Shown: one piece after another, positions 23,697-26,322 of the stretch
Layout: each line of letters starts with the position of its first letter
Position numbering within the stretch: position 1 is the stretch's first letter
Origin: Actinomycetota bacterium
GTDB taxonomy: Bacteria; Actinomycetota; Actinomycetes; Nanopelagicales; Nanopelagicaceae
Direction of reading: 5' to 3'
NCBI GenBank assembly: GCA_947503395.1
Contig: CANNDP010000003.1
Span: 1-26,322, forward strand
Length of the DNA stretch: 26,322 bases
Notes under the pieces: generated by a model
What the model saw: only the letters and a program-made list of their open reading frames with translations
What the model was told of the DNA's origin: nothing
Database searches by the model: none
Made by a program: the position numbers and the translations under genes

Positions 23697-24824
23697 ATGG
23701 CGAAGACCAAAGTCTCACAGGACACTGGCGACTTAGTACTAAATCGCATCTCCAAATATTATGGAGATTTTTGCGCAGTCGATGATCTCTCATTGACCAT
23801 TCCTGATGGTTCATTCTTTGCACTCCTTGGACCATCAGGTTGTGGCAAAACCACAACGCTTCGAATGATTGCAGGGCTTGAAGAGCCAACTGCCGGCACT
23901 ATCTCTATTGGTGACACTGATATCACTACTCAGAAGTCCTATCGGCGCAATGTAAATACCGTTTTTCAAAACTATGCTCTCTTTCCTCACTTGAGCATCT
24001 TTGAAAATATCGCCTTTGGTCTTAGAAGACGTGGCATTAAAGATGTTAAAGAGGAAGTTGAAAAGGCGCTCAATCTTGTTGAGCTAGGCCACCTATCTGA
24101 GCGCAAACCTGCTCAACTCTCAGGCGGGCAGCAACAAAGAATTGCTGTGGCAAGAGCGATTGTTAATCGACCAGAGGTATTACTTCTTGATGAACCGCTA
24201 GGTGCACTTGATTTAAAACTGAGGCGTCAAATGCAGATTGAGTTGAAGCGAATTCAATTGGAAGTTGGAATTACTTTTATCCATGTCACACATGATCAAG
24301 AAGAAGCAATGACAATGGCTGACACGATTGCGGTTATGAATCAAGGCAAGATTGAACAGATGGGCTCTGCCACAGAACTTTATGAAGCGCCAAAGACAGC
24401 ATTTGTGGCAAACTTCTTAGGTCAGTGCAATCTAATTAAAGTTAAAGTCCAATCCCGCTCGGGCGGAAAGGTAGCAGTCAGCGCTAAGGGACATACCTTT
24501 GAAATCCCAGAGTCAAGAGTTTCAAGTAGCAATGATGCTCTACTTCTTGGAGTCCGTCCTGAAAAACTTCGCCTTGATGATAAAGGCGTTAACTCCATTA
24601 AAGAGTGTGTTGTTACCGACCGCTCCTTTGTGGGAACTTCAACGCAGTATTTAGTTAGAACCCCTTGGGATCTAGAGCTTGTGGTCTTTGAACAAAACGA
24701 TGAGGGACTTCATGATTTACGAGTTGGAGATAAAGTCTCACTTGAATGGGATAGTGAACACACCTTTGGTTTAGATGGCGCACAAGATGTTAATGCTGGC
24801 GCTGATCTTGATGATGACGAGTAA
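23697..24824 (+). CDS. potA: Polyamine ABC transporter ATP-binding protein
   Basis: Motor subunit on the cytoplasmic side that drives uptake by ATP hydrolysis. 375 residues from the ATG, normal for PotA. Walker A is GPSGCGKTT (45-53). Gln91 is the Q-loop, LSGGQQQR (141-148) the ABC signature, VLLLDEP Walker B with Glu166, and the switch His is His199 (THDQEEA). From about residue 235 on is a TOBE-type domain (GQCNLIKVKVQ and GVRPEKLRL), as in spermidine/putrescine importers. The end is acidic (NAGADLDDDE). A GTG at 23694 would add one residue. No clear ribosome-binding site precedes either start. The permease gene follows after 3 bases. Confidence 0.93.
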   Translation: MAKTKVSQDTGDLVLNRISKYYGDFCAVDDLSLTIPDGSFFALLGPSGCGKTTTLRMIAGLEEPTAGTISIGDTDITTQKSYRRNVNTVFQNYALFPHLSIFENIAFGLRRRGIKDVKEEVEKALNLVELGHLSERKPAQLSGGQQQRIAVARAIVNRPEVLLLDEPLGALDLKLRRQMQIELKRIQLEVGITFIHVTHDQEEAMTMADTIAVMNQGKIEQMGSATELYEAPKTAFVANFLGQCNLIKVKVQSRSGGKVAVSAKGHTFEIPESRVSSSNDALLLGVRPEKLRLDDKGVNSIKECVVTDRSFVGTSTQYLVRTPWDLELVVFEQNDEGLHDLRVGDKVSLEWDSEHTFGLDGAQDVNAGADLDDDE

Positions 24825-24827
24825 GTA

Positions 24828-25730
24828 ATGGCATTTCTGCATGGGGCAACCAAGAGCAAAAGCGGTGGAGGGAGCGCGCTAAAGAAGCGCTCGCTTACTC
24901 CATATCTGCTGCTTGCTCCAGGCTTGATCTGGCTAATTACCTTCTTTGTCATTCCGATATTTTCCCTAGCTAGTACTTCAACGATGGTTCGCCCGCAAGG
25001 CGCTCAAATCGGCACTTATGTGCAGGAGCTGCGCTTTGCTAATTATGTTGATGCATTCCTTGCAAATCAGGAGCAATATGTAAGGTCATTTCTCTATGCA
25101 GGAATCGCAACGATTTTAGCTCTTGCAATCTCTTATCCTCTTGCATACATGATTGCCTTTAAGGCGGGCAAGTACCGCAATATCTTGTTGGTATTAGTTG
25201 TTGCTCCTTTCTTCACATCATTTCTTTTAAGAACTGTGGCCTGGAGCCAGATTCTGGGAGATGAAGGGCCGGTGCTCTCAACGCTAAGGCTTCTACCCTT
25301 TGTTGATGAATCACTTCGTTTAACTGCCACTCCATTTGCAGTGGTTTCGGGTTTAACTTATAACTTTTTGCCATTTATGACTCTGCCACTTTATGCAAGC
25401 CTGGAGCGAATTGATCCTAGAACTTTGGAGGCATCAGGTGATCTCTATGCAAGTGGCTTTACCACCTTTAGGAAAGTGACAGTCCCACTTTCAATGCCTG
25501 GAGTTGTAGCAGGAACTCTTCTTACCTTTATTCCAGCAGCAGGGGATTATGTAAATGCTGCTCTTCTTGGAAACCCCAGCACCAAGATGATTGGAAATGT
25601 AATTGAATCAAGGTTCTTTGCTGTCGTTGATTATCCAACTGCTGCAGCTCTCTCATTTACCTTGATGGCAACAATTTTGATTCTAGTTACTCTTTATATC
25701 CGCAAATCTGGAACGGATGAGTTGGTATGA
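24828..25730 (+). CDS. potB: Polyamine ABC transporter permease, PotB type
   Basis: One of two membrane subunits that form the polyamine channel. 300 residues. A basic cytoplasmic head is followed by about six helices, the first being YLLLAPGLIWLITFFVIPIF. A large external loop comes between helices 1 and 2, and the cytoplasmic EAA loop LEASGDLYASGFTTFRKVTVPLS (about 201-223) couples to PotA. AGDYVNAALLG after it is characteristic of PotB-like proteins. It starts 3 bases after the potA stop and its TGA overlaps the potC ATG (ATGA), so both permease subunits are made together. Confidence 0.9.
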   Translation: MAFLHGATKSKSGGGSALKKRSLTPYLLLAPGLIWLITFFVIPIFSLASTSTMVRPQGAQIGTYVQELRFANYVDAFLANQEQYVRSFLYAGIATILALAISYPLAYMIAFKAGKYRNILLVLVVAPFFTSFLLRTVAWSQILGDEGPVLSTLRLLPFVDESLRLTATPFAVVSGLTYNFLPFMTLPLYASLERIDPRTLEASGDLYASGFTTFRKVTVPLSMPGVVAGTLLTFIPAAGDYVNAALLGNPSTKMIGNVIESRFFAVVDYPTAAALSFTLMATILILVTLYIRKSGTDELV

Positions 25731-26322
25731 GTAATCAAGTGATTCCACGGCCTTCTTTTTCGCATCGCAGCTCAAGATGGTTTTCTCGCAATCTAATCAG
25801 AATTTACGCTGCTTTAGCCTTTATATACCTCTTTATTCCAGTGGCCTATACCTTTGCTTTCTCCTTTAATGACTCAGGTAAAAGTAATCTAGTCTGGAAA
25901 GGATTTACGCTAGATAATTGGAAGAATCCTTGCGGAGCTCCACAAGTATGTAAAAGCGTGGCAAACTCACTTCAAATCGGAGTTATTTCAACAGTGGTGG
26001 CAACCATCCTCGGAACAATGATTGCTTTTGCAATTAGTAGACATAGCTTTAGGGGACGGAAAACCACTAATCTTCTTATCTTTCTTCCAATGGCAACTCC
26101 AGAGGTAGTACTTGGCGCCTCACTTCTTGCCATGTTTCTAAATTTAAGAATTAATCCTGGATTTTGGACCATAGTAATTGCTCATGTGATGTTCTGTATC
26201 TCCTTTGTGGTGGTAACTGTTAAAGCAAGGGTTGCCTCCCTTGATCCAAGACTTGAGCAGGCTGCGATGGATCTCTATGCCAATGAGCGTGAGACATTTA
26301 GATATGTCACTCTTCCGCTAGT
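25727..26322 (+). CDS. potC: Polyamine ABC transporter permease, PotC type (cut by window end)
   Basis: Second membrane subunit of the polyamine importer. The first 198 residues are present and the frame is open at the window end. After a basic cytoplasmic head (IPRPSFSHRSSRWFSRN), helix 1 is RIYAALAFIYLFIPVAYTFAFSFN. An external segment has two cysteines that could form a disulfide (NPCGAPQVCKS), followed by VANSLQIGVISTVVATILGTMIAFAIS, which opens the permease core. The EAA loop begins LEQAAMDLYANERETFRYVTLPL and is where the window stops. It starts in the potB stop (ATGA). The remaining part, and any further polyamine catabolic gene, lies outside. Confidence 0.9.
   Translation, partial: MSNQVIPRPSFSHRSSRWFSRNLIRIYAALAFIYLFIPVAYTFAFSFNDSGKSNLVWKGFTLDNWKNPCGAPQVCKSVANSLQIGVISTVVATILGTMIAFAISRHSFRGRKTTNLLIFLPMATPEVVLGASLLAMFLNLRINPGFWTIVIAHVMFCISFVVVTVKARVASLDPRLEQAAMDLYANERETFRYVTLPL

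Noticed and set aside
23671..23700. Hairpin GGCT..AGCC between potD and potA as a processing or partial termination site
   Set aside because: Only a 4-5 bp stem with no T-run. Too weak to call.
1..26322. CRISPR arrays, tRNA or rRNA genes, insertion sequences, long direct repeats
   Set aside because: Read through on both strands by eye. Nothing with the needed repeat spacing, cloverleaf or transposase was found, though short degenerate elements could be missed.

Overview
The window looks like a chromosomal segment of an AT-rich actinobacterium, most plausibly a streamlined freshwater lineage of the acI / 'Candidatus Nanopelagicales' type. This is an inference. The protein families and gene orders are actinobacterial: gatC-gatA-gatB, then ilvB-ilvN-ilvC-serA-leuB-ilvE-cimA, then xerC..rpsB-tsf-pyrH-frr-cdsA-rlmN. 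Base composition and codon use are AT-leaning, genes are tightly packed, and many starts overlap the previous stop (TGATG, TAATG, ATGA).

Layout. (1) 84-3366: gatCAB, the tRNA-dependent amidotransferase that makes Gln-tRNA and/or Asn-tRNA. (2) 3380-13942: a branched-chain amino acid block of ilvD, a regulatory leader, ilvB, ilvN, ilvC, serA, leuB, ilvE and cimA. It contains most enzymes for valine and isoleucine, with isoleucine entered from pyruvate through citramalate, plus the first serine enzyme. (3) 13976-14494: a small Cro/CI-type regulator facing an unrecognised 84-residue gene tail to tail. (4) 14642-15684: xerC and, convergent to it, a tiny one-helix membrane protein. (5) 15685-15964: a long, highly structured leader without protein genes in front of rpsB. 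(6) 15965-20913: the information-processing and envelope cluster rpsB, tsf, pyrH, frr, cdsA, rlmN. (7) 20982-26322: an operon for polyamine use, with a gamma-aminobutyraldehyde-type dehydrogenase followed by potD, potA, potB and potC (cut by the window end).

The most informative non-gene feature is the ilvB leader (5104-5244). A TTGACT-N17-GATACT promoter places transcription start on or next to the ATG of a 19-residue peptide, MSAKSTSVITLVSVVIRCA, with seven Val/Ile/Leu codons in nine. An 11-bp perfect stem overlaps the peptide's stop codon, and an intrinsic terminator follows. This is the architecture of ribosome-mediated attenuation with an apparently leaderless peptide. The rpsB leader (several hairpins, an 8-bp-arm dyad, possible ribosome-binding-site masking) is the second regulatory region of note.

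I found no prophage, insertion sequence, CRISPR array, tRNA or rRNA, and no clear defence or otherwise undescribed multi-gene system. Apart from the regulatory regions and two small unrecognised genes, this is ordinary core metabolism.
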